Counted from the stretch's first letter, positions 34,955 through 45,609 are shown. The stretch is 64,000 nucleotides of DNA from Type-B symbiont of Plautia stali (GCA_001485295.1 BBOA01000006.1:62001-126000); one strand, 5' to 3'. Numbers and translations: made by a program. Notes: generated from the sequence alone by a model not told the origin.

Positions 34955-35095
34955 ATGTGTAAGCATGTGATTGCAATGTTATCCCTCTCTTTACTGTTTG
35001 GAAGCGCCAGCCTGTACGCGGCGGATCTGGAAAATGACATGGACACCCTGAAAGAGTGGCTGAACACCGTGATGAAAATAGACGACGCGCATTAA
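34955..35095 (+). pseudogene. cybC: Cytochrome b562 CybC, 5' remnant
   Basis: The first 46 residues remain: signal peptide MCKHVIAMLSLSLLFGSASL ending at YAADLENDMDTLKEWLN, where the Met corresponds to the axial haem ligand Met7. A stop follows, and the C-terminal helix with the His ligand (His102 in E. coli) is absent. Sequence from 35096 to about 35270 is not recognised. It follows pmbA as in E. coli. Confidence 0.75.
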
Positions 35096-35277
35096 AACCA
35101 TGATCACCCGCGTGAGTTACCAGTTCCATATTCCCAACCCGATAACCCGCTGCTGGACAATATCGAACAGCACTATCTGATGGCCTATGACGTCACGCTG
35201 GTAAGGCGGTGGCGATTGATTGTCTGGGGCGGTTGTAAAAACGGGCGCCAGCCTGTGGCTAGCGCCGTCGGGGACGC

Positions 35278-36155
35278 CTAGCTTCTTTTCGCCAGCAGAC
35301 GCGGGATCTCGCGCAGGCACTAGGCTTTGGCTTCGCCCATGCTGTCGCGGCGCCACGCCATAATAATATCCACTTTGCAGGTAATTCCGGACTAACGACG
35401 TGCAGTCGACCTTCCGCAATATCCTTTTCCACCAGCTAGTGGCAACGCCGAGGCCCGCTAGCAGCGCGCGGCGCTTGTCGTCCATGCTGCTCACCGTCAG
35501 GGGCTGCTGTTTATCCAGCAGCTGCACCGTCAGCACCGGGCGCTCACGCGCCGCATCGGCCACGGCGATGCCGCGGTACTTCACGCGCGTCACTTCCGAC
35601 TACGGCTCGTTGTAGATAGGGTGATCGGCGCTGGCGACATAGACGCTCATCATGGTGTAGAGCTTGGGGGTGTTGATTTCAGTCGAGGCGCGGAAATGCA
35701 TATCCGGTGCGATGACGATATCGGCGCAGTCCTGCTCCAGCAGCTCCCACGTGATCGCCAGCACCTCGGTGATCAGCAAAATCTGGATATTGGTTCTTTC
35801 CGCTAGCTTCTCCACCAGCGGGAGGAGCGCGTTGGTCGGCACTAGCGCCTCGGTGACGATAGTGAGGTGGGTTTCCCAGCCGCGCGCCAGCGCTTCGGCG
35901 GCTTGTCCAGCCCTACAGCAGCACGTGTCCGCGCTCCAGTAACATGCACCCAACGTTGGTGAATTTGGTCCGGTATCCGGAGAAGTCGAACAGCACCACG
36001 TCCAGCCCCTTCTCCAGCTTTTGCATGGTGTAGCTGAGCGCCGAAGGCACGCGCCCTAGCTCATCCGCCGCCTCCGCAAAGCTGCCGCACCGGTCGATCG
36101 CATCCATCACGCGCAATGCTTCAAGGGTTAAAGCACGCTCTTTGGCTATCCGCAC
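35278..36155 (-). pseudogene. yhaJ: LysR-type regulator YhaJ, broken
   Basis: The winged helix is complete (AKERALTLEALRVMDAIDRC, SFAEAADELGRVPSALSYTM). The frame breaks at VLL-TAG near 35915, where about 10 residues are deleted. The effector domain continues in another frame (ALARGWETHLTIVTEALVPT, TRVKYRGIAVADAARERPVL). The C-terminal Trp in EAK-stop-CLREIPRL is TAG. In E. coli YhaJ senses aromatic compounds. Divergent from yhaK as in E. coli. Confidence 0.87.
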
Positions 36156-36279
36156 TCTCTTTCAGGAAATTTGAATATGCACGGCATATTAACTGGCTAA
36201 CAATACGGCGTCCGGCCTTTTACCATAATGGGTATCAAGTCTGCGCCCGCTCTCTGCCGCGGCGAGCTAGAGGAAAATC

Positions 36280-36959
36280 ATGATAACAATGCGCAGTGTG
36301 TCCGCATGCGGCTAAGCGGATTTCGGCTGGCTGCAGGCGCGCTACAGTTTCTCTTTTGGTCATTATTTCGATTCCAAACTGATGGGCTATGCTTCGCTTC
36401 ATGTGTTGAACCAGGAAGTGCTGGCCGCTAGGGACCGCCTTTCAGCCTCGCACCTATCCGCATGTCAACGTGCTGAACATCGTGCTGCAGGGCGAGGCGG
36501 AGTATCAACAGCGAAGGCAATCATATCGTCGCGCGTGAAGGCGAAACGCTGCTGCTCGCCACGCAGCAGGGCTCAGCTACAGCGAAATCAACCTGCATAA
36601 GGATCAGCCGCTGACGCGCATGCAGCTCTGGCTGGCCACCTGCCCCGAGCGGGAAAAACCGCCGCTGCAGAAAATCGCGCTGACGCCGCGGGAAAACAGC
36701 CTGTTGACGCCTCGCCAGATGGCGCGGGCAAATAGCCTGCAGCTGCGGCTGGCGCCGGGGGAAGAGCAGCCGCTGACGCTGCGCGGTCCGCGCGCCTATC
36801 TGCAGTCGATTCAAGGTTCGCTGGAGGCGGTGACGCCAAGGGATCGTCAGGAGAAGCTGACTGGGCGGCGGCGACGGGGCGTTTTTGCAGGAAGAGCACT
36901 AGATTTGGCTGTGGGCGAAAACCGAGACACGTGCGCTGGTAATCGATATACCGCTATAA
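36280..36959 (+). pseudogene. yhaK: Pirin-like bicupin YhaK, broken
   Basis: E. coli YhaK is a 233-residue redox-sensitive bicupin. Present in pieces: MITMRSVSACG followed by TAA, then DFGWLQARYSFSFGHYFDS, YASLHVLNQEVLA, NVLNIVLQGEAEY, RMQLWLATCPEREKPPLQKI and RGPRAYLQSIQGSLEAVTP, each after a frame change. The end ALVIDIPL is intact. Faces yhaJ. Confidence 0.85.
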
Positions 36960-36986
36960 AAAGGGCGGCTAAAGCCGCCCTTTTAC
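36957..36986. terminator. Bidirectional terminator yhaK/dolP
   Basis: AAAAAGGGCGGC-TAAA-GCCGCCCTTTT stem between two convergent genes. Confidence 0.85.
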
Positions 36987-37024
36987 ATCTGTTACCGCTC
37001 ACGTACGAGCGGCCCGAGGCTCGC

Positions 37025-37597
37025 TTACTTCAGTATGGTGAACGCTGTGGTCACGTGCTTCACGCCGCTGACCCAGCTGGCAATATCCGCTGCCGCTTTC
37101 GCCTCTTCTACCGTCACCAGACCTAACAGGAACACTTCCCCGTTCTCGGTGGTGACTTTCACGTTCGACGATTTCACCTGATTGCTGCCTAGCAGCTGCG
37201 AGCGGATTTTGGTGGTGATCCAGATGTCCGACGACGAGGTGCCGAGGCTCACTTTCTGGCCGATGCGGATCTCGTTGTAGACTTCGGTCGCGCCGTCCAC
37301 GCCCATGGTAATCTGCTTTGCGCGGCTGGCGATATCCTGCGACGGCGCTTGGCCGGTCAGCAGTACTTTGCCCTGATAGGCGGTTGCGATAATGCGCGCG
37401 TCGCTTTTGATCTGCTGATTTTTCGCCAGCGCGTTTCTGACGCGCAGCTCCAGCGTCCCGTCATTGACTTGGGTGCCCACGGTGCGTGGGTCAGTAGCGG
37501 TTTTAGTGGCGACGGCCGCGCCGCCGGCGATAACGGCGATGCAGCCCTGCATCAGCATAGCGATTAACAGGATGGCAACAGCTTTCAATGCTTTCAT
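37025..37597 (-). CDS. dolP: Outer membrane lipoprotein DolP (YraP)
   Basis: Division- and envelope-integrity lipoprotein that supports the BAM complex and amidase control. The 190 residues (E. coli 191) have a signal peptide with lipobox LMQGC (Cys19), then two BON domains (about 47-115 and 125-190), the second ending SGVKHVTTAFTILK. The second BON domain binds anionic phospholipid at the septum in E. coli. It is intact, 20 bp after diaA in the same direction. Confidence 0.95.
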   Translation of the reverse strand: MKALKAVAILLIAMLMQGCIAVIAGGAAVATKTATDPRTVGTQVNDGTLELRVRNALAKNQQIKSDARIIATAYQGKVLLTGQAPSQDIASRAKQITMGVDGATEVYNEIRIGQKVSLGTSSSDIWITTKIRSQLLGSNQVKSSNVKVTTENGEVFLLGLVTVEEAKAAADIASWVSGVKHVTTAFTILK

Positions 37598-37617
37598 GTT
37601 TGCTCCTTTAGCTATTC

Positions 37618-38199
37618 CTAGTGTGGAAACAGAGTGTTGTCAATCAGGTCGCACAGACAATTCAGCGTCAGCATATGCATTTCATGGATGCGGGCGCTAC
37701 GGTGCGACGGGATGCGAATTTCCACGTCTTGCGGACCCAGCAGGCCCGCCAGCTCGCCGCCGTCATAGCCGGTGAGTGCAACAATGGTGATATCACGGGT
37801 AACCGCTGCTTCCACCGCCTTCACGATATCTCGCGTGTTGCCGCGGGTAGAGATCGCCAGCAGAACGTCGCCGGTCTGACCCAGCGCGCGCACCTGTTTA
37901 GCGTAAATTTCATTGTGCTGACGATCGTTGCCGATCGCCGTCAGCATCACGTTGTCCGCGCTGAGCGCTAGCGCAGGCAGGCTAGGGCGCTCGGTCTCGA
38001 AACGGTTGATCATGCTGGCTGCGAAATGCTGCGCGTTGGCGGCTGACGCCCCGTTGCCGCAGCTGAGAATTTTATTGTCGTTAAGCAGGCACTGTACCAG
38101 CGTCATCGCGGCGCGGGAAATCGCGTCCGGCAGCGCCTCTGTGGCGGCAATCTGGGTTTGAATACTTTCAATAAAACACGCTTTAATTCTGTCTTGCAC
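37618..38199 (-). CDS. diaA: DnaA initiator-associating protein DiaA
   Basis: Tetrameric SIS-fold protein that binds DnaA and promotes its loading at oriC. The 193 residues (E. coli 196) start from GTG at 38199. SIS motifs: [20 protein letters not shown] near 46-65, and [17 protein letters not shown] near 115-131. It is intact. It lies between the yraN remnant and dolP in the conserved lpoA-yraN-diaA-dolP operon. Confidence 0.94.
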   Translation of the reverse strand: MQDRIKACFIESIQTQIAATEALPDAISRAAMTLVQCLLNDNKILSCGNGASAANAQHFAASMINRFETERPSLPALALSADNVMLTAIGNDRQHNEIYAKQVRALGQTGDVLLAISTRGNTRDIVKAVEAAVTRDITIVALTGYDGGELAGLLGPQDVEIRIPSHRSARIHEMHMLTLNCLCDLIDNTLFPH

Positions 38200-38213
38200 A
38201 CGACCACCTGGTT

Positions 38214-38546
38214 CTATACGTCTGCATTAAAGGCATTAGGCAGCCATTCCAGCGCCGTACCGGTAATGGCTATGATGTCGAAACGGCAATCCACTGTATC
38301 AAAATTGCCGCCGCGCTGTGCCAGCCACAGGGCGGCGGCGCGCAGCAATTTTTGCTGTTTGAGGCGGGTGATGCTGGCCAGCGCGCCGATAGCGCACCTC
38401 TACAAACACCCAGCATGCGCCGTCGCGCATGATGAGATCCAGTTCGCCGCCGCTATAGTTCACGTTGCTGGCGACCCAGCGCAGCCCGGCTCGCTCTAAA
38501 TAGCGCCGGGCGCGCTGTTCCTGTCCGGGCGCTTCGGCGCCGACGA
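38214..38546 (-). pseudogene. yraN: UPF0102 nuclease-like protein YraN, broken
   Basis: The E. coli protein has 131 residues. Here the N-terminus is missing: homology begins just behind the lpoA stop ([20 protein letters not shown], then [20 protein letters not shown]) with no start codon. After VEVRYR a deletion shifts the frame; the remainder ([35 protein letters not shown]) runs to a TAG at 38214-38216. The GGELDLI and VFVEVRYR motifs are the nuclease-fold core. Confidence 0.82.
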
Positions 38547-38547
38547 T

Positions 38548-40503
38548 TCAGGAGGCGGGAATGATCTCGCCCTGACGATACTGGCTCCATAACAACGTCC
38601 TGTTGATCACGCAATCCTGACTCGTGCTCAGCTTGCCGGTATTGCCGTCGATGGTGAAGCCCGGCGTCTGGCGCGCCTGGTTAAAACTGTTCGCCAGCGT
38701 CCAAGCGTCAATGCCCATCGCATAGAGGCGAACCAGCGAGTAGTCGTTGTTGAACAACTGCACCGCCCGCTGCATCAGCGCCGGATTGCTGCCTGAAAGG
38801 AGCGGAATATCGCTAAACTGCAGACCTTCCATCTCCAGACGGAAGTCGGGGTCGGCGCCCGCCTGATAGCTGCGCGAGCTAGCGTAGAGCGAGGCCGCGC
38901 AGCGGCTGCCAGCGCGCATGGCAATCATCGGCTTAATCAGCTGCAGCTCATCCTGTGTCGAGACGATATAGACCGAATCAACGCCGCCGCTTGCCGCTGG
39001 CGCCGCGCTCTCCTGCTGCGGCAACGGAATGGTCAGCCCGGCGATGGTAACGCCCTGCGGTTCGGCAGGCTGCGTGTTGACCGGCGTGCCACTCAGCGTA
39101 ATGCCCGCGCCGCTGTTGATACCCTGCTTCAGCTCGACGGTGGAACCGAAGCGCTGCTGCAGCGGCGCTGTGCCGCCCAGTTTCTGCCACTCCTGCGTGA
39201 AGGCGTTGACCACGCGATCGCCGAAGCTGCTGCGCGGCACCAGCAGCAGCAGATGGCGTTTGCCCTGGTCCCACATATGGTGCGAGGCGTCGCGCGCTTC
39301 GTCTTCAGGAGAAAGCGCAAAATAGCAAATATTAGGATGGTTCTGGATCTGCTCCGGCGTGTTAAGCGCCAGCACGTTGAGCGGCGTCTGGCTGTTGGCG
39401 ACCGCTTCGACGTTTTTTTTCAGCAGCGGTCCGACAACTAGCGTCGCGCCATCCTGCTGCGCCTGCTGCATTACCTGCTGAATCGGCTGGCTGCTGGTGT
39501 CATACACATTGATCTGCGCGCCGCTAGCGGGCGCGGCGCTAGCCGCTGGCTGCGCGGTGGCGGGCCACTGCGTGTCGGCTGAGGTAATCGAGGCGGCGGC
39601 AGGGCTGACCACGGCGTTGGCTTCGCCGGTCGGTGCGGTCGGCGCAGCGTTCAGCACGCCGTTTCTAGCATCGTTGAAGCCTTTCTCGATGGCGCTGGCG
39701 AACACCTGCGCTTGGCCGTTCAACGGCAGCAGCAGCGCGATAGTGCTTGTAGAGGCTTTAGTAAAGTTCTGCGCTTGGCTAAGCGGCGTCGGCAGGGTCT
39801 TCGCCGCCGGGTTTTGCGGATAGCGCGTCTGCCAGTCTTTGAGGGCAGACTTCAGCATCTCGCCGTCCTGCGCATTGACGCGCCAGATGTTAAGCAGATT
39901 CAGCCAGTCCTGCAGAGTATTCTCGCTGACGTTGACCACTAGGTTGCTCGCCTCCTGCGGCGTCATCTGCGTCAGCGCCTGCCAAGTGGCGTCGATGTTT
40001 TTCTGATGATCGTCGCCGCTCAGCAGCGGCTCCTGCGCGATATAGGCGCGCAGGAGCGCCAGCGAAGGTTTGCCCTGCACGGCAGCGATCTGCAGGCCGT
40101 AGTAGCGTGCCTGCTGCTCTTTCGACAGGTCGTCTATTTTCAACTGATTCAGCAGCGGCAGCGCGCTCGACACGTTCTGCTGGCTGAAAAGGAACTGCGA
40201 TTTAAGTAGCAGCAGCTCCTGCTGTTGCGTGTCGCTGAGGCTGTTCGGCAGCTGGTTAAGCTGCTGTCTGGCCTGCGGATACTTTTCTTCTTTCATCAGG
40301 GCACGGATGGCAAGTAATTGCCAGTCTGTCCTGCTATCATCGCAGCTTTGCTGCACTTGCTGCAGATAGTAATCAGACATGCCCTGAATATTTACGTTTA
40401 AGGTTTGCGGCCCCTGACCGATACAGGCGGCTAAAATCAGCCCAGCAAGAAGGACAGGCACAAAGAGTCCTACTTTATGACGAACGACTTTTGAAGGAAG
40501 CAT
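38548..40503 (-). CDS. lpoA: Penicillin-binding protein activator LpoA
   Basis: Outer-membrane lipoprotein that activates PBP1A for peptidoglycan synthesis. The 651 residues (E. coli 678) have a signal peptide with lipobox LILAAC (Cys near 27). An N-terminal TPR-like domain (about 30-250) is followed by an Ala/Pro/Thr-rich linker that differs from E. coli in length. The C-terminal periplasmic-binding-like domain ends DCVINRTLLWSQYRQGEIIP. It is intact, although its downstream partner yraN is decayed. Divergent from rsmI. Confidence 0.94.
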   Translation of the reverse strand: MLPSKVVRHKVGLFVPVLLAGLILAACIGQGPQTLNVNIQGMSDYYLQQVQQSCDDSRTDWQLLAIRALMKEEKYPQARQQLNQLPNSLSDTQQQELLLLKSQFLFSQQNVSSALPLLNQLKIDDLSKEQQARYYGLQIAAVQGKPSLALLRAYIAQEPLLSGDDHQKNIDATWQALTQMTPQEASNLVVNVSENTLQDWLNLLNIWRVNAQDGEMLKSALKDWQTRYPQNPAAKTLPTPLSQAQNFTKASTSTIALLLPLNGQAQVFASAIEKGFNDARNGVLNAAPTAPTGEANAVVSPAAASITSADTQWPATAQPAASAAPASGAQINVYDTSSQPIQQVMQQAQQDGATLVVGPLLKKNVEAVANSQTPLNVLALNTPEQIQNHPNICYFALSPEDEARDASHHMWDQGKRHLLLLVPRSSFGDRVVNAFTQEWQKLGGTAPLQQRFGSTVELKQGINSGAGITLSGTPVNTQPAEPQGVTIAGLTIPLPQQESAAPAASGGVDSVYIVSTQDELQLIKPMIAMRAGSRCAASLYASSRSYQAGADPDFRLEMEGLQFSDIPLLSGSNPALMQRAVQLFNNDYSLVRLYAMGIDAWTLANSFNQARQTPGFTIDGNTGKLSTSQDCVINRTLLWSQYRQGEIIPAS

Positions 40504-40564
40504 ACTGTATCCAGTGATGTTTTCTCAAGATACTCAATATTAAATCGGCAATTCGGATGAAACA

Positions 40565-41428
40565 ATGAAACAACTCGACCGGGTAGAGATTTCTGCTAGC
40601 ACGCTCTACATCGTTCCAACCCCGATTGGTAATTTGGGTGATATCACCCAGCGGGCACTAACGGTGCTTTCGGGCGTCGATCTGGTCGCAGCGGAAGATC
40701 GACGTCATACCGGACTGTTGCTACAACATTTCGCCATCACTGCGCGGCTCTTCGCACTTCACGACTACAACGAGCAGCAGAAGGCCGAACTGCTACTGGC
40801 GAAGCTGCAGGAAGGACAGAGCATCGCGCTGGTCTCCGATGCTGGCACGCCGCTTATCAACGATCCGGGCTACCATCTGGTGCGCCGCTGCCGAGAGGTG
40901 GGCATCCGCGTGGTGCCGCTACCCGGCGCCTGCGCCGCCGTTACAGCATTAAGCGCCGCCGGATTGCCGTCCGATCGTTTCTGTTACGAAGGGTTTCTAC
41001 CCGCTAAAACCAAGGCGCGCTGCGACGCGCTGCGCGTGCTGGCGCAGGAGCCGCGCACCCTGATTTTTTATGAATCTACGCATCGTCTGCTCAACAGCCT
41101 GGAAGATATGGCGAAGGAGCTGGGCGCAGATCGCTATGTGGTTCTGGCGCGCGAGCTGACCAAAACTTGGGAGTCTATTCACGGCGCGCCAGTAGGCGAG
41201 CTGCTTGCCTGGGTTAAAGAGGATGAGAATCGTCGTAAAGGGGAGATAGCGCTGATCGTCGAAGGACATAAGCCAGATGAAGAGGCACTGCCAGTCGACG
41301 CTCTGCGCACGCTGGCGCGGCTGCAGAAAGAGCTGCCGTTAAAAAAGGCGGCAGCGCTGACCGCGGAAATCCACAGTGTGAAGAAAAACGCGCTCTATCG
41401 CTTTGCGCTCGATCAGCAAGAGGCGTGA
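40565..41428 (+). CDS. rsmI: 16S rRNA (cytidine-2'-O)-methyltransferase RsmI
   Basis: Methylates the 2'-O of C1402 in 16S rRNA. The 287 residues (E. coli 286) hold the TP-methylase fold: [19 protein letters not shown] near 14-32, [10 protein letters not shown], and the SAM-site [20 protein letters not shown] near 91-110. The C-terminal helical segment ends [15 protein letters not shown]. It is intact. Confidence 0.95.
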   Translation: MKQLDRVEISASTLYIVPTPIGNLGDITQRALTVLSGVDLVAAEDRRHTGLLLQHFAITARLFALHDYNEQQKAELLLAKLQEGQSIALVSDAGTPLINDPGYHLVRRCREVGIRVVPLPGACAAVTALSAAGLPSDRFCYEGFLPAKTKARCDALRVLAQEPRTLIFYESTHRLLNSLEDMAKELGADRYVVLARELTKTWESIHGAPVGELLAWVKEDENRRKGEIALIVEGHKPDEEALPVDALRTLARLQKELPLKKAAALTAEIHSVKKNALYRFALDQQEA

Positions 41429-41453
41429 CAAATGCGGGCGAATGCCGTAATAT
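41425..41453 (+). promoter_or_regulatory. Predicted rnpB promoter
   Basis: GTGACA (41425-41430) and TAATAT (41448-41453) are separated by 17 bp, and the RNA start inferred from homology is 8 bp further on. The -35 box overlaps the last codon of rsmI. Confidence 0.65.
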
Positions 41454-41461
41454 CTCGCGTC

Positions 41462-41842
<381 letters not shown>

Positions 41843-42065
41843 TTTCAGGTGAAAACCGCGCTCAAACGGGGTTTTTGCTTTTTGCGAGTTAAAACTAACA
41901 GCTGCCTTCTGAAACCTTACCTCTGCTTGGCTAGCGCATGAGCAGCAAAACTACCTCTTTCGTTAATTTCGATTAATTTAGGGCAGACGCTCTATTTTTC
42001 AGAGCCTTTCCCTAATGGGTTAACTACTGACGACCGCAAACGCAAACTATTCGCACGGGAAGCCC

Positions 42066-42420
42066 ATGACTAACGCCATTCTGGATAGCTTAAACCTGCT
42101 GGTTCAGAAGAGAAGGAAATTGAAGTCGCTTTACGCGGACAGCGTGAACTGGCGACATTTCTCTCTACAAAGCTGGAAACGCAAAAAATATCGATTCAGG
42201 ATGCAAACTCAAATTCACCACATTGAGTTGCCTACCTCTGCGCTGAAGCTGCTTATGAACATTTTGGGCGAGCTGGCGGCAGGAAAAGCGGTGCAAGTTG
42301 TGCCGGTACATACTGGATTAACGATGCAGGAAGCGGCCAATATTTAAAATGTTTCACGCCCGCATATGGTGAAACTGTTATTAGAGGAAGGGAAGCTGCC
42401 GTTTCTAGCCGCTGATTTCC
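42066..42420 (+). pseudogene. HTH antitoxin of a PIN-type toxin-antitoxin pair, broken
   Basis: The N-terminus MTNAILDSLNLLVQ and the later IELPTSALKLLMNILGELAA plus AVQVVPVHTGLTMQEAANI are in one frame. The part between (KEIEVALRGQRELATFLSTK, LETQKISIQDANS) is one frame over, so two compensating frameshifts flank it. TAA replaces a residue after AANI, and the recognition helix NVSRPHMVKLLLEEGKLPF follows. This is the layout of the excisionase-like HTH antitoxin that precedes a PIN toxin in many proteobacteria (family assigned by recall). Confidence 0.68.
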
Positions 42421-42429
42421 AGCGTTTCG

Positions 42430-42741
42430 TTACCTAATGTTGACGACCGGCATGTCGTCGCCGCAGCGATAAGATTTAAAGCTGAAGTCATCGTTACGTT
42501 TAATCTGCAAGATTTTCTCCGGCTGAACATGGCTAAGTTTGATATTGAAGCTATGCATCCGGACGCGTTTATTTCAGATTTGCTCGATCTTAATCAAGCG
42601 CAGGTGTTAAAGGCGGTGTACGCGCAGCGAAAAAGTCTTAAATCGCTGCCGGTAGAGGCAAGCGATTATCTAGCGGCTTTGTTGAAGCTGGGATTGCCCA
42701 TGACAGTCAAAGCGCTCGAAGCGTATCGTTTCATCATCTAG
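42430..42741 (+). pseudogene. PIN-domain toxin, C-terminal remnant
   Basis: The open stretch LPNVDDRHVVAAAIRFKAEV, then IVTFNLQDF and DAFISDLLDLNQAQVLKAVY is the second half of a VapC-like PIN nuclease. VDDRHVVAAA contains the C-terminal acidic active-site Asp. The first about 100 residues, with the other acidic residues, are missing: antitoxin sequence stops near 42420 and toxin sequence starts at 42430. An internal deletion thus fused the two genes. It ends at TAG 42739-42741. Confidence 0.7.
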
Positions 42742-42807
42742 CTCGCGTTGCCGTCTCAGCCACTCGCTATGCTAAACGGTGCGCCGGCAACGAAAGGAGC
42801 AGTCCGT

Positions 42808-44094
42808 GGGAAATATCAGCAACTGACGGATGAAATCCAGCAGCAGATTGAGGCAGGCATCTGGCCGCTGAGCACGAAGCTGCCGTCGCTACGTCAGCAG
42901 GTAGCGCAGCACGGGCTAATCCTGATGACGGTGATGCACGCTTATGAAGGTGCTAGAGAGTCAGGGCTGGATCGTCTCAAGGCTGCAGTTCGGCGACTAT
43001 GTCGCGCCGCGCGCGCTGTAAAGTGCCCTCGCATAGGTGGCGCTCAGCGAGCAGGTCGATATCAACGACTTCGTCTTCGACGTGCTGCAGGCGATACGCG
43101 ATCCGGCGATCCGGCGATTGTGCCTTTCGGCTCCGCCTTTCCTGACCCCGAACTCTTTCCGCAGCGCTAGCTGATGCGTTCCCTCTCTAACGTTTCCCAT
43201 CAGCTGACGCAGTTCGACGCGCTCAACAACCTTCCCGCCGAGCAACGCGGCGCTGCGACAAATGCTGGTGCAGCGCTACGCGCGGCAGGGCCATTAGGCT
43301 ACCGCCCAACGAAATCGTTCTTACCAACGGCGTGCTGGAGGCGCTTATGAAAGCGCTGGCGGTGCCAACGACCCGCAGCAGGGCATCGACATTCAGCAGC
43401 TGGAAGAGATGCTGCAGCTCTGGCCGGTAAAAGCGTGCTGGCTGATGACCACGCTGCAAAATCCGCTCAGCGTCACGCTGTTGCCCCCCCCGCGCAAAGC
43501 GTAGCTGGCGCGCTATCAGGTGCCGCCGATCGAAGATGACGTCTACGCCGAACTCTGGGCCGGCACCGAGCCGCTCCATCCGGTGAAATACTGGGATCGC
43601 GACGACGGCGTGCTGCACTGCGGCTCTTTTCCAAATGCTTGGTGGCGGGGTTTCGCGTCGGCTGAGTTGCGGCGGGACAGCGCGCGCAGTGCATCCAGCG
43701 TCTGCAGCTAATGAGCACGCTCTCCACCAGCGCGCCGCTACGACACTCACCTGAAAAAACTGCGGTATACGTTGGCGCGGCGCAAAGAATGAGTGCGGCA
43801 GGCGCTCAGCCGCGCGCTGTCGACGGGAGCCAGTGTGTGAGTTGATTCGCTAGGTGGGTTCTTTTTGTGGATGACGCTGCTGTGCGGCTTCGACACCACG
43901 CGGCTCTATCAGCAGGCTTTGCAGCAGGGAATCAACATCGCGCCGGGGCGGCTGTTTTCAGCGGGCGAGGAATTCACCCACTGTGTTTTCGCATCAACGC
44001 CTCTTGGCCATGGGATACGCGCGCCGAAGTGGCGATCGAAACACTGGGCAGGCTGATTGCCGTCCAAATCCGCGCCGCCTGCTGGTGGCCCTAG
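42808..44094 (+). pseudogene. MocR/GntR-type regulator with aminotransferase domain (YdcR-like), broken
   Basis: A winged helix (KYQQLTDEIQQQIEAGIWPL, KLPSLRQQVAQHG) is followed by a fold-type-I aminotransferase domain in many pieces: IVPFGSAFPDPELFP, NEIVLTNGVLEAL, KACWLMTTLQNPLSVTL, IEDDVYAELWAGTEPLHPVK and INIAPGRLFSAGEEF. Closest to E. coli YdcR. The start codon is lost, although an AAGGAG ribosome binding site survives. One frameshift is an exact 8-bp tandem duplication at 43101-43116. Premature TAG codons are also present. Confidence 0.75.
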
Positions 44095-44524
44095 GTCAGA
44101 TAGTAGACGTCATAGAAATCCACTTCGCCTTTCTACTGCAGCAGACGATAGACGCCGCTTTTCGCCTGCTCCGGCGCATCCGGCAGATTCAGGATCTTTT
44201 TCACGCCGCCTTCCGACACCGGCTGCACATAATACCACTCGCCATTATAGCAGACGCGTAGATCCAACGCGTCGATATCCTCGACGTGGTATACCCAAAA
44301 GTATCAGAAAGCTCATCGCCAGTACGAAAAGGGTGGCGAGGCCAGCCCAGTATCTCGGTGGAAAAAATCAGCGCCACGCACAGCGCGTAACAGAGATATA
44401 TAATCGCCCACAGCCCGGGATAGGTTTTCAGGAAGGAGAAGCTGAAGTGCGGCCGGTTGTCGCGGCGTTCTTCGCGATTCAGCGTTGCGATTTCGTCGAT
44501 CAAGATTTGTTTAATGGCGTCTAT
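44090..44524 (-). pseudogene. ylaC: Inner membrane protein YlaC (DUF5383), broken
   Basis: The first part IDEIATLNREERRDNRPHFS, then SFLKTYPGLWAIIYLCYALC is open and matches E. coli YlaC. The second helix (LATLFVLAMSFLILL) and the soluble part (EDIDALDLRVCYNGEWYYVQ, then RLLQ-TAG-KGEVDFYDVYYLT) are each in other frames. The ancestral start appears to be the codon at 44522-44524, which now reads ATA: ATA GAC GCC ATT AAA CAA. Function in E. coli is unknown. Confidence 0.75.
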
Positions 44525-44641
44525 TGTTCACCTCACCGTTATTGTTCTGCTTAATAAAACAGATGACAGTGAGGCGGAGGAGACACAGAAACGCGCAGAA
44601 TGTTGGCAGGCGCCGTTTCGCAAAGGAGACGGCGCCTGCGG

Positions 44642-45553
44642 TCAGCCGCGACAGTGCGGTTCATCCCAGTCAAACGTCGGACCCAGCGAAATCACGCCGT
44701 TCGGGTTGATGTTTTTATGACTGACGTAGTAGTGGTGACGAATATGCGGCAGATTCACGGCGTCGGCGATGCCCGACATCTGATAGATATCGGGCAGGAA
44801 ACCGCTCAGGTTAAGGTAGTCGCCGATGCGGTGGAGGTCGCATTTAAAATGCGTCACGTAGACCGGATCGAAACGCACCAGCGTGGTCCAGAGACGCAGA
44901 TCTGCCTCGGTCAGCTGATCGTCGGTGATATAGCGATGCTGTCCCAAGATCTGCTCCGGCCGCGACAGCGAATGGAACAGCGCGGTCACCGACTTGTCAT
45001 AGGCGCCTGCGAGGTGGCGAAGCCCAACTTGTAGACGCCGTTGTTAACCGTGTCGTAAATCCAGCAGTTCAGCTCGTCGAGCTTCTCGCGCAGCGCAGGC
45101 GGATAATAACCCCCGGCGCGCGCCGACGGCGTCGAAGGCGCTGTTGAACATGCGAGTGATATCCGCCGACTCATTGGTGACGATGGTGTTCTGCTGTTTA
45201 TCCCATAGCACCAGCACCGTCACGCGACCGGTGTAGTGCGGATCAGCATACAGAGGTAGAGCTGATAGAGAAATTCGTTCTGATGGAGCTTATCGCCGGT
45301 GGCGTCGTCAAAGATCCAGCTATTTTCCAGCATTAACGGATGCACTACGGAGACGTCAATTATCGGCTCCAGCCCTTTGAGCTGGCGCATCAGCAGCGTG
45401 CGATGCACCTAGAGGCAGGCGAGAGAAACATACAGATGATAGCGGTCGCGTTCAGCCTTAAAGCCTGCGCTGCCCGTCGGGCCGGAGCTACCGGCCGCCG
45501 TCACCCAGTTGCGCCAGACCACTTCCTAGGTGTCGTGCTGGCAGTTGGCCCAT
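44642..45553 (-). pseudogene. yqjG: Glutathionyl-hydroquinone reductase YqjG, broken
   Basis: The E. coli enzyme (328 residues) reduces glutathionyl-hydroquinones with glutathione. The start MGQLPARH is followed by TAG in place of Trp. The catalytic-site segment YHLYVSLACP runs into TAG where the family has Trp. Further pieces: LLMRQLKGLEPIIDVSVVHP, LMLENSWIFDDATGDKLHQN, EILGQHRYITDDQLTEADLR-like, LRLWTTLVRFDPVYVTHFKC, ending DWDEPHCRG. Multiple frameshifts. Upstream is yqjF, as in E. coli. Confidence 0.88.
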
Positions 45554-45609
45554 ATCGCCTCCAATGCAAACAGGGCTTATGCGCGGCATTACGCCGGATG
45601 TGTGCTTAG

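Noticed and set aside
35096-35277. Continuation of cybC or another gene after the cytochrome b562 remnant
   Set aside because: The stretch YQFHIPNP and LDNIEQHYLMAYDV is suggestive of coding origin but matches no family I can name, so it is left unassigned.
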